Shown here piece after piece: positions 19,676-29,771 of a stretch of 64,000 nt of DNA. The notes under the pieces were generated by a model, which was given only the letters and a program-made list of their open reading frames with translations, had not been told where the DNA came from and searched no databases. Made by a program: the position numbers and the translations under genes. The DNA lies in the NCBI GenBank assembly GCA_964574985.1, contig CAZNPH010000020.1, positions 1 through 64,000 on the forward strand. The letters are read 5' to 3'. Numbering within the stretch: position 1 is the stretch's first letter; the number at the start of each line of letters is the position of its first letter. This stretch comes from CAZNPH01 sp964574985 (lineage in GTDB: Bacteria; Bacteroidota; Bacteroidia; Bacteroidales; SM23-62).

Positions 19676-19725
19676 ACAAGGATGTTTAAAACATGCAAAG
19701 GCTCCTAAAAACAAGCCCATAAAAA

Positions 19726-20988
19726 ATGAAAATGAAATTCATTATGCTGTTCACAGTCATCTGCGGATTGATTGTTATGCCTCTGTACGCCCAGGTGAAA
19801 AAGAGCTACAAGCAGGGTGAAACGGTGGAAGTCAGGGTAATTCCTCATGTCAACCGGTTCAAGGAAGACAATCATTGGGTCAGCATACTTGCTGCCAGCA
19901 ACGGCAAAGTATATTTTGCGCTGACCAGTCACGGGGGATCGGCCGGATTGTATGAATATGAACCCCTGACCGATTCCGTTCACCACGTTGCACAGATGGA
20001 TGACGCAACCAGGCAATATACACCTCATCTGGAGCCTCATTCAAAAATCCATGCACAGATCAGGGAAGACAATAACGGGAATATCTGGTTCGGTTCTGAT
20101 ATGGGAACCCATTTTTACTGTCAGAAATGGGATGTGCCGGATGGTTACCCTGGCGGACATCTGTTTATTTATAATCCTGACAGGAAATGCCTGAAAGATC
20201 TCGGGGTCCCGTTTCCGCGCGGATCCATCCGCGTCCTGGAAATGGACAGGGAACGCGGGAAATTGTATATCGTGACTTTTCCCGACGGCCGGTTTTATAC
20301 TTATGATATGAATACCGGGAAATCGAGTTTCAAAGGAAGAGTGAATAACAACGATGCCGTTGCAAGGGCAATGGTTATTGATGAAGAAGGGAATATTTAC
20401 GGAAGTTACAATCCCTACGGGATATTTAAATATTCCCCCGAACAGGACCGGTTAACCGACCTGCCGGTAACCATACCCCACCTTCCACCCTGGTGCGACA
20501 AGGGGCATTACCGCCGTGAACATGTGTGGAGAAAGGCATGCTGGCATCCGGATGAAAAAGTATTTTACGGACTGGATGAGGGAAGTGCGATACTGTTCCG
20601 CTTTGATCCCGCGAACAACGAAATGGAAGATCTGGGCCGCCTGAGCATCTCCGAACTCTATGATGCCCGCTTTGTTCCCTCCACTTCCTATGCCTTCTGC
20701 TGGCATCCCGGTTTAGAGAAATTTATCTATGCAGCTCCCCGGTCTTCTTGGGGAAATGGTTATAACGCCCGGCACCTGGTGACATTTGACACGGAAACCG
20801 GGATCAAGACCGATCACGGGCCTATGCATGATCCCAAAAACAATGCTTTTCCCATTTATACCGAAGGCATGTCAGTGGGCCCCGACGGAACCATTTACCT
20901 CTGCGGAATGGTAAGCGTACCCGGGAGCGATCCTGAAGAAGAAGATGTCGCGGGATTGGTGATCATCAATCCATCCGTCATCAAATGA
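19726..20988 (+). CDS. Secreted beta-propeller protein with Reg_prop-like repeats (paralogue 1)
   Basis: This 420-residue protein has a signal peptide ending at about residue 23 (LYAQ). Repeated blades carry motifs such as DNNGNIWFGSD, DEEGNIYGSY and GPDGTIYLCG, which resemble the Reg_prop/NHL-type repeats of sensor proteins. Here they stand alone, with no membrane, kinase or DNA-binding part. The family is not one I recognise by function. A lyase, a binding protein or a surface scaffold would all fit. Its stop overlaps the start of the next paralogue by 4 bp (ATGA), implying translational coupling. Confidence 0.7.
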   Translation: MKMKFIMLFTVICGLIVMPLYAQVKKSYKQGETVEVRVIPHVNRFKEDNHWVSILAASNGKVYFALTSHGGSAGLYEYEPLTDSVHHVAQMDDATRQYTPHLEPHSKIHAQIREDNNGNIWFGSDMGTHFYCQKWDVPDGYPGGHLFIYNPDRKCLKDLGVPFPRGSIRVLEMDRERGKLYIVTFPDGRFYTYDMNTGKSSFKGRVNNNDAVARAMVIDEEGNIYGSYNPYGIFKYSPEQDRLTDLPVTIPHLPPWCDKGHYRREHVWRKACWHPDEKVFYGLDEGSAILFRFDPANNEMEDLGRLSISELYDARFVPSTSYAFCWHPGLEKFIYAAPRSSWGNGYNARHLVTFDTETGIKTDHGPMHDPKNNAFPIYTEGMSVGPDGTIYLCGMVSVPGSDPEEEDVAGLVIINPSVIK

Positions 20989-22325
20989 AACATTATATCA
21001 TGATAAAGCACTCAGTAATTATCTGTCTTTGCCTGATATTGATGCTCCTGCCTCCGGACATCCAGGCGCAAAGCAATAAAACCGTTAAAACTTCAATAGA
21101 AGAAGCTCATGGCATTGAATACGGCGGAGGAGTTAAACTATTTGAACCATACACCATGCAAACCCGGACTCAATACCGGGATCCCGGAATCGCCCCGTAC
21201 GATTTGATCCCGTCCGGTCAGAGTGCCATTACTGCACTGACTGTTTCCCCTGAAGGTGATATTTACGGGGGAACCACCGGTGAAGCAGCAAACCTTTTCG
21301 TCTTTTCCCCCGGATACAATTTCATTTTCCCCCTGGGAACCATACCCGGCCATGAAAGCGTTTATCATTCCATGGTATTCGGTTATGACGGATTCCTGTA
21401 TCTGGGTACGAATTTGAACATATATAAAGAATACCGGATAGACAAGGATGTTTCCGCGGGAAGAAACTCAGCCTACCGATCGGTGACCATCCAGATCAGG
21501 AAGGATTACCATGATTATGAAGGCGGACATATATACCGGTATGACCCTTCAGCGACCACCATGGATTTTCACCAGGAACTCTTTCGTATCAACAAACCCT
21601 GCCCGCTGGAAGATCTTGGCATTCCCGTACCCCATGAAGGGATCTACACCCTCATCAGGGACAGGAATTCGAATATGCTGTTCGGACTGACGTATCCGGG
21701 TTCATTCCTGTTCCAGTTTGATCCCGCTTCCGGAAAAACCAATGTAATTGCCCCCACGAATTCCCAGATCCCACTGGGTAGCGAGGTCCCTTTTATCAGC
21801 AAAATCCTGGTCCAGGACATGGAAGGCAATATTTTTTGCAACACCTATGGAGGGTATTTACTCAGGTACAATCAACAGACCGGCCGGCTGGATACCCTCC
21901 AGGCCCGTTTGCCAGGTTTGAAGGGACGCTGGGTTTTCAATGCCATGGAATGTGCTGTTTTGCATCCGGACGGGAACATTTACGGAGGGACGACCGATGG
22001 CTTCCTTTTCTGTCTTGATCCGGAAAGCGAACAAATATTCAATTACGGGAAACCATTGATAGAAACAAAGATCAGAACACTGACCCTGGGAAAAGACAGC
22101 AATATTTACGGCATCGGGGGTGAAGACCGTACCGGCATGAGCCGGCTTTTCAGATTCGATACGCAGCAACACACTTATGAAGATCTGGGCATCATACAGG
22201 TTTCACATGTGCCCTATCAGGAATGGACCGGTCTCATATTCGATGCCATGGCAACGGGAAAAGACGGGAGTATTTATATGGGCCAGAGCGAATACCGGTC
22301 CAAATTGTTCATTTATACACCGTAA
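20985..22325 (+). CDS. Secreted beta-propeller protein (paralogue 2)
   Basis: This 446-residue protein has a hydrophobic signal; an alternative start at 21000 (MIKHSVII) is equally possible. Blades again show Reg_prop-like units: SPEGDIYGGTTGE, HPDGNIYGGTTDG, GKDSNIYGIGGED and GKDGSIYMGQSE. Both this protein and its neighbour contain LEDLG or KDLG followed by I/V-P-x-P/V segments, supporting descent by tandem duplication. The overlap and shared architecture suggest the two act together, perhaps as partners of the GH31 or GH78 enzymes. No catalytic residues can be named. Confidence 0.7.
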   Translation: MKHYIMIKHSVIICLCLILMLLPPDIQAQSNKTVKTSIEEAHGIEYGGGVKLFEPYTMQTRTQYRDPGIAPYDLIPSGQSAITALTVSPEGDIYGGTTGEAANLFVFSPGYNFIFPLGTIPGHESVYHSMVFGYDGFLYLGTNLNIYKEYRIDKDVSAGRNSAYRSVTIQIRKDYHDYEGGHIYRYDPSATTMDFHQELFRINKPCPLEDLGIPVPHEGIYTLIRDRNSNMLFGLTYPGSFLFQFDPASGKTNVIAPTNSQIPLGSEVPFISKILVQDMEGNIFCNTYGGYLLRYNQQTGRLDTLQARLPGLKGRWVFNAMECAVLHPDGNIYGGTTDGFLFCLDPESEQIFNYGKPLIETKIRTLTLGKDSNIYGIGGEDRTGMSRLFRFDTQQHTYEDLGIIQVSHVPYQEWTGLIFDAMATGKDGSIYMGQSEYRSKLFIYTP

Positions 22326-22361
22326 TGTTTTCAACGTTTTCAAGCATACTCGATTAAAATC

Positions 22362-25124
22362 ATGGATATAAAAAACATGGAAAATTCTTTCAAAAAGGCG
22401 TTCATTCTCCTCCTGATCGTACTTTTCCCGGCACGGCTTGCTTTTTCCGCCGAACTCCTGCCAGGTGGCGACGACACCTGTGGAATGCTTCGTGTCAACG
22501 GCTCTGAGAACCCGGTGGGGATCGACGCATCCCGGTTCCGCCTGACCTGGCTGCTGCCGCAGGCATTTGAGGTTGACCGCTTTCAGGTCCGGGCAGGAGC
22601 GGTTGCTGCAAATTTGGCCGGTGGCCGGGATCTTTACTGGGACAGTGGCATCCGCAGCGGCGGGGATTGTGCAGCGGTCGAATATGCGGGCAGGCCGGCA
22701 CCCCCGCAAACAAGGCTTTTCTGGACGGTCCGCGTCTGGCCCGCGGGAAGCGAATCACCCACGGCATGGGCAAAACCGGCTTTCTGGGAAACAGGACTGG
22801 GATTTTCAGAGGATGCCTGGAAAGGTTCCGAATGGATCGCCCACGTCAAGCCCACACCGGCCGGACCCAGTCTGCACAATGAACTTTTTCGTCACACCTT
22901 TCCCCTTCCCGGCAAGCCGGTCGCTTCCGCCCGTCTTTATGTAGGCACGCCGGGGTTTTTTCAGGCCTGGGTCAATGGCAAACAGCTCAGTGACATTCCC
23001 TGTGACCCGATCCCTTCCAGAAGCCTGAAACGTATATATTACCGGACATTTGATGTAAGCGAATTGCTTGGTGAAGGCAAACAAACATTAGGGCTTAGGT
23101 TGTTTTCAGGTTATTATTCTCCCACATGCAGGGAGGTCGAACACGAATTCCCCGTTGTCCGGGCCGTTTTGAAAATCCGGTTCGAAGACGGCAGTGAGAA
23201 GGTCACCGGCACGCACGATGGCTGGCGGGTCACGGAGGACTACATCCGCCTTACACACCGGTATTCCAAGGGTCCCGGCTTCGGCAAGGAGCTGTGGAAC
23301 CTGGATAACGACCCTGGACCGTGGACCAGGTATGATTATGACGATTCCGAATGGGAGCAGGCAACCGAAGTGCAGCCACCCTCGGGCCGTCTCACCGGAC
23401 AACCTCCGGTAGGCCACATCGTACGTGAAGTGCATTCGCCTGTATCAGTTATACCCCTGGGCGTGAACCGCATGTTGCTGGATTTCGGCCGGGTCATCAC
23501 CGGCCGTATCTCCGGTGAGTATACGCTGACCCAGTCACGCATCAATGAGATCCGGCTGCGTTACTTTGACCACTGGCCCGAGCCCAACCGGTTCAACCAG
23601 ACCGATCAGTGGATGGCCGCTCCCTTATTCGGCGGCAACCGGGGTGTTGAAGTCAACTGGAAACCGGCTTTTCACCTGCGTTGTTTCCGTTATGTGGAAC
23701 TGGAATATGGCGGCATCCGTTCCGGGCGCCCCGAATGGTCTTTCGTGGCCCAGGAAACCGGCAACCTGCGTGAGCCGGTGGCTGATTTTTCATGTGCCAA
23801 CGACCTGCTGAACCGGATCCACACCACCGGAGTCCATACTCTGGAAGCATTGACCATCAATGGCATTGTTACCGACTGTCCCCACCGGGAAAAGGATGGC
23901 TGGGGAGCCGAACTGGGTGCCAACCTCGACCTGTTGTGCTCGCACTTCGACGCGGAAGCTTTTCTGCTCCGTTACATGATCGATTGCCGGGATGCTGCAT
24001 TCGATGACGGACGCCTGCCGGCTTTTATTCCCTGGCGGCACGGGATAGAAACATCGCTGAGCGGAGGGACATATTACTATGGCTGTCCGATCGAAACGGC
24101 CTGGAAAGGTTATCTGTACTATGGCAATCCTGCCTTCATCGAGGATAATTTCGATTTCCTGTATGATTTCGTTGAATATACCATGGGGCATGTTGAAAAC
24201 GGGATCATCCAACCCTACCATTTTTCAGAAGGATACAGCAGCATACCGCAATGGCTTGAAAAAGAAGACGGACCCCAGTATTTTCTCGGCGACTGGTTAT
24301 CTCCCGGGCGCAAGCTGGACAGCAAACAGGCCAATATGCTTTTCAACACCGCCTATATGATATATGCTTCCAAAATGGTAAAAAAGATGGCCCTTCTTCT
24401 TGACCGTAAGGAAAAGGCTGCACAGATCAATGAATGGATATCCCTTATGACAGAAGGGATCATGGATGAATATATTGATGAAAATACAGGGAAAGTGTAT
24501 AACGGAAGGCAGCCATATCCGGTTGTCGTGCTGCTGGCTGATTTTCTGCCGGAAAAACTCAGCAACAAGGTGTATAATGAACTAAAACGTACCATCATTG
24601 AGGAAGATGATTCCCATTTCAATACCGGTGTGGCGGCAACCAACTGGCTGCTCCATATCCTCATGCGTGAAGGCGACGTGGATCTCGCCCTGGATCTGCT
24701 CACACAGGAAGATTACCCGGGTTTGGGGGCATTCTTGAAAGCCGGTTTTACCACCTTCCCGGAACGCTGGGATTATGAGAATGCCATTTCCTTCTGCCAT
24801 GCATCCTTTGGCGGCACCGCCTTCTGGTTCCTGCAGGCACTGGCCGGGATCCGCCCCGATAATGATGATCCCGGACTCAGGACGGTGATCGTGGCTCCCC
24901 AGTTCACAAAACGTCTGCCCTGGGCCAGGGGAAGCGTTCAGTCACACCGGGGATTCATTGAGTCCTCATGGAAATGGAAGGACAAAGATACCATCGGGTA
25001 CCGGGTAACCCTTCCCATGGGAACGGCCGGAGAACTCAGGATACCGGAAGGATACCAAACGGATTACCCCGGTATGTCATTGCAACCCGGCACCACAATC
25101 ATTACATTCAGGAAAATAAAATAA
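22362..25124 (+). CDS. GH78 alpha-L-rhamnosidase, secreted
   Basis: This 920-residue protein has a signal peptide of about 29 residues. N-terminal beta-sandwich domains (Bac_rhamnosid_N-like, about 30-340) precede an (alpha/alpha)6 catalytic barrel. The family signature TDCPHREKDGWGAELG spans residues 504-519, with the general acid Glu510. A C-terminal beta domain ends the protein. It inverts alpha-L-rhamnosyl linkages and would act on rhamnose ends of the glycan. An alternative ATG lies at 22377. The gene is more GC-rich than the units on either flank of the window. It follows the propeller pair by 36 bp and precedes the deacetylase by 9 bp. Confidence 0.92.
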   Translation: MDIKNMENSFKKAFILLLIVLFPARLAFSAELLPGGDDTCGMLRVNGSENPVGIDASRFRLTWLLPQAFEVDRFQVRAGAVAANLAGGRDLYWDSGIRSGGDCAAVEYAGRPAPPQTRLFWTVRVWPAGSESPTAWAKPAFWETGLGFSEDAWKGSEWIAHVKPTPAGPSLHNELFRHTFPLPGKPVASARLYVGTPGFFQAWVNGKQLSDIPCDPIPSRSLKRIYYRTFDVSELLGEGKQTLGLRLFSGYYSPTCREVEHEFPVVRAVLKIRFEDGSEKVTGTHDGWRVTEDYIRLTHRYSKGPGFGKELWNLDNDPGPWTRYDYDDSEWEQATEVQPPSGRLTGQPPVGHIVREVHSPVSVIPLGVNRMLLDFGRVITGRISGEYTLTQSRINEIRLRYFDHWPEPNRFNQTDQWMAAPLFGGNRGVEVNWKPAFHLRCFRYVELEYGGIRSGRPEWSFVAQETGNLREPVADFSCANDLLNRIHTTGVHTLEALTINGIVTDCPHREKDGWGAELGANLDLLCSHFDAEAFLLRYMIDCRDAAFDDGRLPAFIPWRHGIETSLSGGTYYYGCPIETAWKGYLYYGNPAFIEDNFDFLYDFVEYTMGHVENGIIQPYHFSEGYSSIPQWLEKEDGPQYFLGDWLSPGRKLDSKQANMLFNTAYMIYASKMVKKMALLLDRKEKAAQINEWISLMTEGIMDEYIDENTGKVYNGRQPYPVVVLLADFLPEKLSNKVYNELKRTIIEEDDSHFNTGVAATNWLLHILMREGDVDLALDLLTQEDYPGLGAFLKAGFTTFPERWDYENAISFCHASFGGTAFWFLQALAGIRPDNDDPGLRTVIVAPQFTKRLPWARGSVQSHRGFIESSWKWKDKDTIGYRVTLPMGTAGELRIPEGYQTDYPGMSLQPGTTIITFRKIK

Positions 25125-25133
25125 TACGTGAAC

Positions 25134-25991
25134 ATGCAAAACAGGAGGGAATTCATTAAAAGATCAGTTGTTCTCGCTGCCATGCCGTTGATGCCTGGCG
25201 GTGATATCACAGGCCGGGGAAACACCAACCTGATCGTCCGGGCCGATGACATGGGAATGTCGCATGCGGCAAATCTCGGTTGTCTCGAGACTTATCAGAA
25301 AGGGATCGTCCGTTCGGTGGAAGTTATGGTGCCCTGTGCCTGGTTTCCGGAAGCGGTTGATATGCTGAATAAGAACAAGGGGCTGGACGCCGGATTGCAC
25401 CTGACCCTGAACAGCGAGTGGAGAACGATCAGATGGAGGCCGCTGACCTGCGGGAAAAGCCTGGTTGATGAGGACGGATATTTTTACCGGGGATTTCAAA
25501 ATCCCGGGGATGACAACACATTGCTCAATGGATGGGACCTGCATGAAGTGGAGAATGAACTGAGGGCTCAAATTGAAACGGGACTGAAAAAAATACCCCA
25601 TCTGACCCATTTTTCCGATCATATGTTCTTTTCCAGGGAAAAACAGATCGATGATCTGATGAGGGATCTCGCCGGCGAATATGACCTGTTTTACGCCAAT
25701 CAGGATTATATAGGCCGTGCCAGGGGCCCCAAACCATACGGGGAAACCATACCCGAACGCACAGACTGGTTAAAAAGGACCATTGCAGATCTGGGTCCGG
25801 GGACCTGGCTTCTGATCACCCACCCTTCCACCGGCACAAAAGAAGCTTTTGCTGTAAAAGGTTCAGCAGGCGAAGGCCCGGGCAGGAGAAGGCAAATGAG
25901 CCTGCAATATTTAACCAGCCCTGAACTGGTTGAATTCTGCAATAATGCTGAGGCCCGGCTGATAAGCTATAAGGACTTAATAACCAAATAA
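25134..25991 (+). CDS. YdjC/ChbG-family carbohydrate deacetylase, Tat-exported
   Basis: This 285-residue enzyme starts with a Tat motif (NRREFIKRS). VRADDMGMS (Asp38/Asp39), GLHLTLNSEW (His89) and THFSDHM match the metal site of the YdjC family, which removes acetyl groups from oligosaccharides such as diacetylchitobiose. I chose ATG 25134 over a GTG at 25128; both begin before the Tat motif. Tat export of this family is less usual than the cytoplasmic form, but fits the many Tat-exported enzymes in this locus. The glycan may carry N- or O-acetyl groups. Confidence 0.85.
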   Translation: MQNRREFIKRSVVLAAMPLMPGGDITGRGNTNLIVRADDMGMSHAANLGCLETYQKGIVRSVEVMVPCAWFPEAVDMLNKNKGLDAGLHLTLNSEWRTIRWRPLTCGKSLVDEDGYFYRGFQNPGDDNTLLNGWDLHEVENELRAQIETGLKKIPHLTHFSDHMFFSREKQIDDLMRDLAGEYDLFYANQDYIGRARGPKPYGETIPERTDWLKRTIADLGPGTWLLITHPSTGTKEAFAVKGSAGEGPGRRRQMSLQYLTSPELVEFCNNAEARLISYKDLITK

Positions 25992-26001
25992 AACCAAGGA
26001 T

Positions 26002-26859
26002 ATGGAAAACAGAAGAGATTTTATCAAAAAGGCCTGTCTGGCCATGGGAGCCATGGGTTCCCTGGGATCTGCGTCTTATCTGTCATCATGTGCCACCGGT
26101 AAAAAAAGTGAGCTGGGATTGATTACCGGCACCATCGGCAAGGAGTTGAAAAAGGATTACAAGGCAGCCCTGAAAGCGGTCGCGGATATCGGTTTTACGT
26201 TCATCGAAGGCAGTGTGCCTGAAGAAACCGAGCAGCCGGTTGCTTTCAGAAAATATCTGGAAGACGTCGGTCTGCGGTGCGTTTCCAAGGGCTTCGGCAT
26301 GGACAGTCTGCAGAATATAATGGATCAATGCCTGAAGACAGCGGAAGACCTGCAGCTTGAATACATGGTGTGTTACTACCCCTGGCAAACCGGAGGATCA
26401 AACATCAAACTGGACAATGTGATGAAAACCTCCGAACGCATAAACAGAGTCGGGAAAAAGATCAAGGAAGCCGGCTTCCGGTTTGCCTGGCACAATCACA
26501 GATGGGCATTCGGGAAAATCGACGATCGCCTGATCCTGGATATCATACTTGAAAATACCGATCCGCAATATTCCACCGTGGAGATGGACACTTTCTGGGT
26601 GGTCTACCCGGGATACGATCCGGTTGAAGTGTACAAAAAATATCCGGGGCGTTTTGAGCTGGTACATATCAAGGACATGAAAAACGAAAATGAAAAAAAA
26701 TCTGTTTGCCCCGGACAGGGCATCATTGATTTTGAACCCGTCATTGAGGAAGCCAAAAGATCCGGGGGATCCAGGTATTTCATCGTGGAGCATGGCGGAG
26801 CAGAAAATGAGATGGAATGTGCCAGGACCAGTTATGAATATCTCAGCAAAATCTTATAA
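26002..26859 (+). CDS. Tat-exported lipoprotein, xylose-isomerase-like TIM barrel
   Basis: This 285-residue protein has a Tat motif (NRRDFIKK) and a lipobox (LSSC), so it is probably folded in the cytoplasm and anchored outside. The barrel shows FAWHNHRWAF, VEMDTFWVVYPG, LVHIKDM and FIVEHGG, which correspond to the metal/substrate positions of sugar isomerase/epimerase-like proteins. It is clearly related to the protein at 48532. Exported members of this superfamily are known to act in 3-keto-sugar elimination routes. An exported role next to a Tat Gfo/Idh enzyme makes that a reasonable but untested idea. Confidence 0.85.
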   Translation: MENRRDFIKKACLAMGAMGSLGSASYLSSCATGKKSELGLITGTIGKELKKDYKAALKAVADIGFTFIEGSVPEETEQPVAFRKYLEDVGLRCVSKGFGMDSLQNIMDQCLKTAEDLQLEYMVCYYPWQTGGSNIKLDNVMKTSERINRVGKKIKEAGFRFAWHNHRWAFGKIDDRLILDIILENTDPQYSTVEMDTFWVVYPGYDPVEVYKKYPGRFELVHIKDMKNENEKKSVCPGQGIIDFEPVIEEAKRSGGSRYFIVEHGGAENEMECARTSYEYLSKIL

Positions 26860-26869
26860 TCCGAAAGTT

Positions 26870-29701
26870 ATGAAATACAAAAAAAATGATTTCGTAAAAA
26901 AGTCTTTCTGCTTATTGGTTTCCATTGTTATTTTTTTTGGTTGCACCAGGGAGCAAAAGGATCCGTTTTACCGGGGATTCGTCGACCCCCCCGCTGAATC
27001 CCGTCCCTTTTTCCGCTGGTACTGGAGCGGAAACCACATTGAGGCAGATGAGATCAAAAGAGAACTGGATTCCATGAAAAGTGCAGGAATAGGAGGAATA
27101 GAGATTTTCCCTGTGGCCATGCCGGAGGATGCCAGGGACATCGGCACCGAACCCTTGATTTGGCTGAGCGAAGAGTGGAATGAGCTTCTCGCGCTGACCT
27201 GTAAGGAAGCACACGAAAGGAATATGATCGCCGATATGCTGATCGGTTCGGGCTGGCCTTTCGGGGGTGAATTTATCCAGGAGGATGAGGCCGTTCAACG
27301 TGTTTCGGTTAACCGGATCCCTGTTGAGGGGCCGGTTACCGTCGAGCTGAACTTTAAAATACTTTTGGATAAAATGCTGCAAAAAAGCAGTGATGTGTCC
27401 CCCTATGTTTATCGTGACTTCCGGCATGCCGAAAGCAATGAGCTGTTTTTTATCTCCCTGGTACCGTTCCATGCTGCCGATGAATCGGAAGCTGTCGATC
27501 TCATGGATCATTACAATAACAAGACACTGAAATATTCCGTTGACCGGGGCCGGTATGAACTGGTTTACGGGATACTGCAGAAAGGCCACAAGAAAGTGAT
27601 GCGCGGGGCTCCCGGTGCTTCCGGGAATGTAATGGACCATTACAGCAAGAAGGTTGTCATGGAATATCTCAATCGCCTGAAAAGGATATCGGAGGATACC
27701 GGCATCCCGCTCAGTAAGTTGCTGAGGGCTCTTTTCTGCGACAGCATTGAATTGTCCGGTGCCAACTGGACCGGCCGGTTCCTGAAGATGTTCAAAGATG
27801 CCTACGGGTACAGCCTGGAACCCTACCTGCCCTTTGTATTCTATTTGTCTTATGAAGGTTATCAGGAAAATGAGTACGGGCCTGAATTCAGGGAAGAGCT
27901 GAAACGGGTCAGGTATGATTACAACAGCCTGCTGGTGAAAGTATACCTTGACAATTTCGTCAGGACACTGCAGGACTTTTGTACTGAGAACGGCGTAAAA
28001 TGCAAATACCAGGCGTACGGCACACCTTTTCTGATGGGTATGCTTGAAGGATATATGATCCCGGATATCCCGGAGGGCAACAACTGGGTTTATCAACCTG
28101 AAGGTGCAACCCGCTGGCAATGGAGCAAAGGACACGGATACATGATCTGGAATCATTACACCGCATCGGGAGGACACCTGAAAGGCAGGAAAATCATCAG
28201 CAATGAGTCGATGACCGGTGGTGACTTTTTCAGAACACACCTGCAGGAACTCAAACAGCATGATGACATGAATTTCATTTCCGGAATGACCCACAGCGTA
28301 TGGAATTCATTCAATTATTCACCGCCCGGGGCGGGTTTTCCCGGATGGCTCTGGGTGGGAACATGGTTCAGTCCGATGAATACATGGTGGCCCTATCTGC
28401 ATCACTGGGCAGATTACAATGCCCGCCTGTCATATGTGTTTCAAAATTCGGAGCCTGCAAAATCGGTGGCCGTGCTCGGACCCACAGGGGACATCTGGAG
28501 TAATGTAGGGCTTACCCGGGGTTACTTTCACACGCATCCATGGTATTTGTATCAGTTGTGGGAAACACTCAGCCAGAATGGCAGCTCATGTGAATATCTG
28601 AACCAGCAGGTGATTGCTGAGGCCGAATCAGCTGACGGGAAGCTGGTATACGGACCCATGCAATACAACGCCCTCTGGCTGGCAGACGTGCAATCCCTGC
28701 ATCCGGAGACTGCAAAGGCCATTCAAAGATACGTTGAAAGCGGGGGAACCCTTGTGATGATCAACAGCGTGCCCGACCGTTCCCTTTCCATGATAAATGC
28801 AGACGCGAATGATTCAACAGTCCGGTCGGTCTTCGATGATCTCCGGTCAGAATATCCTGACCGGGTATTTCTTGTCAAAAGTCCGGAAGAACAGAACCGG
28901 CTCATGGAATGGACAGGCGACAAGCTGGATCAAACCGGCATTTCCAGGGACGTGACAATATCCGGTCCCGATCCCGCCCTGTACCAGATCCGTCATAAAA
29001 AGGGAGAAAGGGAGATCTATTTTTTCACCAATGTCTGGAACAAAAAAACCCTTGAATTTACTGCCGTGTTTCCGGTGGGAGACAAGATCCCCTATGTTTG
29101 GGATCCCCAAACGGGGGAAAAGCACATGTATCCGTATTCCGGTGAATCCAACCGGGTGCAGGTCACCCTGAACCCTTCGGAATCCCTGCTGCTGGTTTTT
29201 GAGCCGGACGGTAAAAAAGAACCGGTACTGCAGATCGTCAGTCCGGATACAACCGATTACCTGGAGCTCGATAACCCGTGGAAACTGACCCTGGAACATT
29301 TCAACGGGGAAGTCTGCGAACGCACTTTCACTGACCTGAAGGAATTTACATCCACAGGTGATCCTGTGCTGAAATCCTTTGCCGGGAAAGTGGTTTATGA
29401 AACAGTTTTTGACGGGGATGAGAAACATACCGTTCTGGGATTGAACGATATAAACAAAGGGATCACAGAGGTGTATGTGAACGGTAAAAAAGCAGGTGTC
29501 ATGTGGTACGGGAATCATCCATACGATCTTGAGCCGTACCTCAACCCGGGTGAGAATAAACTGAAGATCATTTATACAACCGTGCTGGCCAACCATTGCA
29601 TCCATTTAAAGGATAATTCCCTGGCCCAGCGTATTGCCGCACGTTACTCGCCCGTGCCCACAGGTATTACCGGGCCGGTTAGATTATATGCAAAAAAATG
29701 A
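26870..29701 (+). CDS. GH106 alpha-L-rhamnosidase, lipoprotein
   Basis: This 943-residue protein has a lipobox (IFFGC, Cys25). The N-terminal pattern FYRGFVDPPAES, FFRWYWSGNHI and GIGGIEIFPVAM is typical of GH106, a family of alpha-L-rhamnosidases acting on complex plant and algal glycans. A TIM barrel is followed by a glutamine-amidotransferase-like fold (about 600-700) and a C-terminal galactose-binding-like beta domain (LGLNDINKGITEVYVNGKK). ATG 26870 lies just after the previous gene and begins the lipoprotein signal; longer in-frame starts overlap that gene. It is the last gene of this unit, as a promoter element follows directly. Confidence 0.88.
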   Translation: MKYKKNDFVKKSFCLLVSIVIFFGCTREQKDPFYRGFVDPPAESRPFFRWYWSGNHIEADEIKRELDSMKSAGIGGIEIFPVAMPEDARDIGTEPLIWLSEEWNELLALTCKEAHERNMIADMLIGSGWPFGGEFIQEDEAVQRVSVNRIPVEGPVTVELNFKILLDKMLQKSSDVSPYVYRDFRHAESNELFFISLVPFHAADESEAVDLMDHYNNKTLKYSVDRGRYELVYGILQKGHKKVMRGAPGASGNVMDHYSKKVVMEYLNRLKRISEDTGIPLSKLLRALFCDSIELSGANWTGRFLKMFKDAYGYSLEPYLPFVFYLSYEGYQENEYGPEFREELKRVRYDYNSLLVKVYLDNFVRTLQDFCTENGVKCKYQAYGTPFLMGMLEGYMIPDIPEGNNWVYQPEGATRWQWSKGHGYMIWNHYTASGGHLKGRKIISNESMTGGDFFRTHLQELKQHDDMNFISGMTHSVWNSFNYSPPGAGFPGWLWVGTWFSPMNTWWPYLHHWADYNARLSYVFQNSEPAKSVAVLGPTGDIWSNVGLTRGYFHTHPWYLYQLWETLSQNGSSCEYLNQQVIAEAESADGKLVYGPMQYNALWLADVQSLHPETAKAIQRYVESGGTLVMINSVPDRSLSMINADANDSTVRSVFDDLRSEYPDRVFLVKSPEEQNRLMEWTGDKLDQTGISRDVTISGPDPALYQIRHKKGEREIYFFTNVWNKKTLEFTAVFPVGDKIPYVWDPQTGEKHMYPYSGESNRVQVTLNPSESLLLVFEPDGKKEPVLQIVSPDTTDYLELDNPWKLTLEHFNGEVCERTFTDLKEFTSTGDPVLKSFAGKVVYETVFDGDEKHTVLGLNDINKGITEVYVNGKKAGVMWYGNHPYDLEPYLNPGENKLKIIYTTVLANHCIHLKDNSLAQRIAARYSPVPTGITGPVRLYAKK

Positions 29702-29706
29702 TAAAC

Positions 29707-29761
29707 TTTTAACTGACATTGTAACAGTCTAATAATTAATTGTTTAACTAAATATATTAAA
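29707..29761 (+). promoter_or_regulatory. Repeated promoter element, copy E
   Basis: A -33-like TTTT (29707-29710) is followed by exactly 19 bp and then TAATAATT (29730-29737). The spacer begins AACTGACATTGTAAC, almost identical to copies A and B. Downstream TTGTTTAACTAAATATATT is also shared. The Gfo/Idh gene starts 34 bp after the -7 element. This copy lacks the GC-rich hairpin module found upstream in other copies. Confidence 0.65.
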
Positions 29762-29771
29762 TATATTTCTT

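Noticed and set aside
26912..28294. Long open frame (460 codons) on the minus strand inside GH106
   Set aside because: It is a shadow of the well-supported GH106 gene, and its translation shows no recognisable motif.
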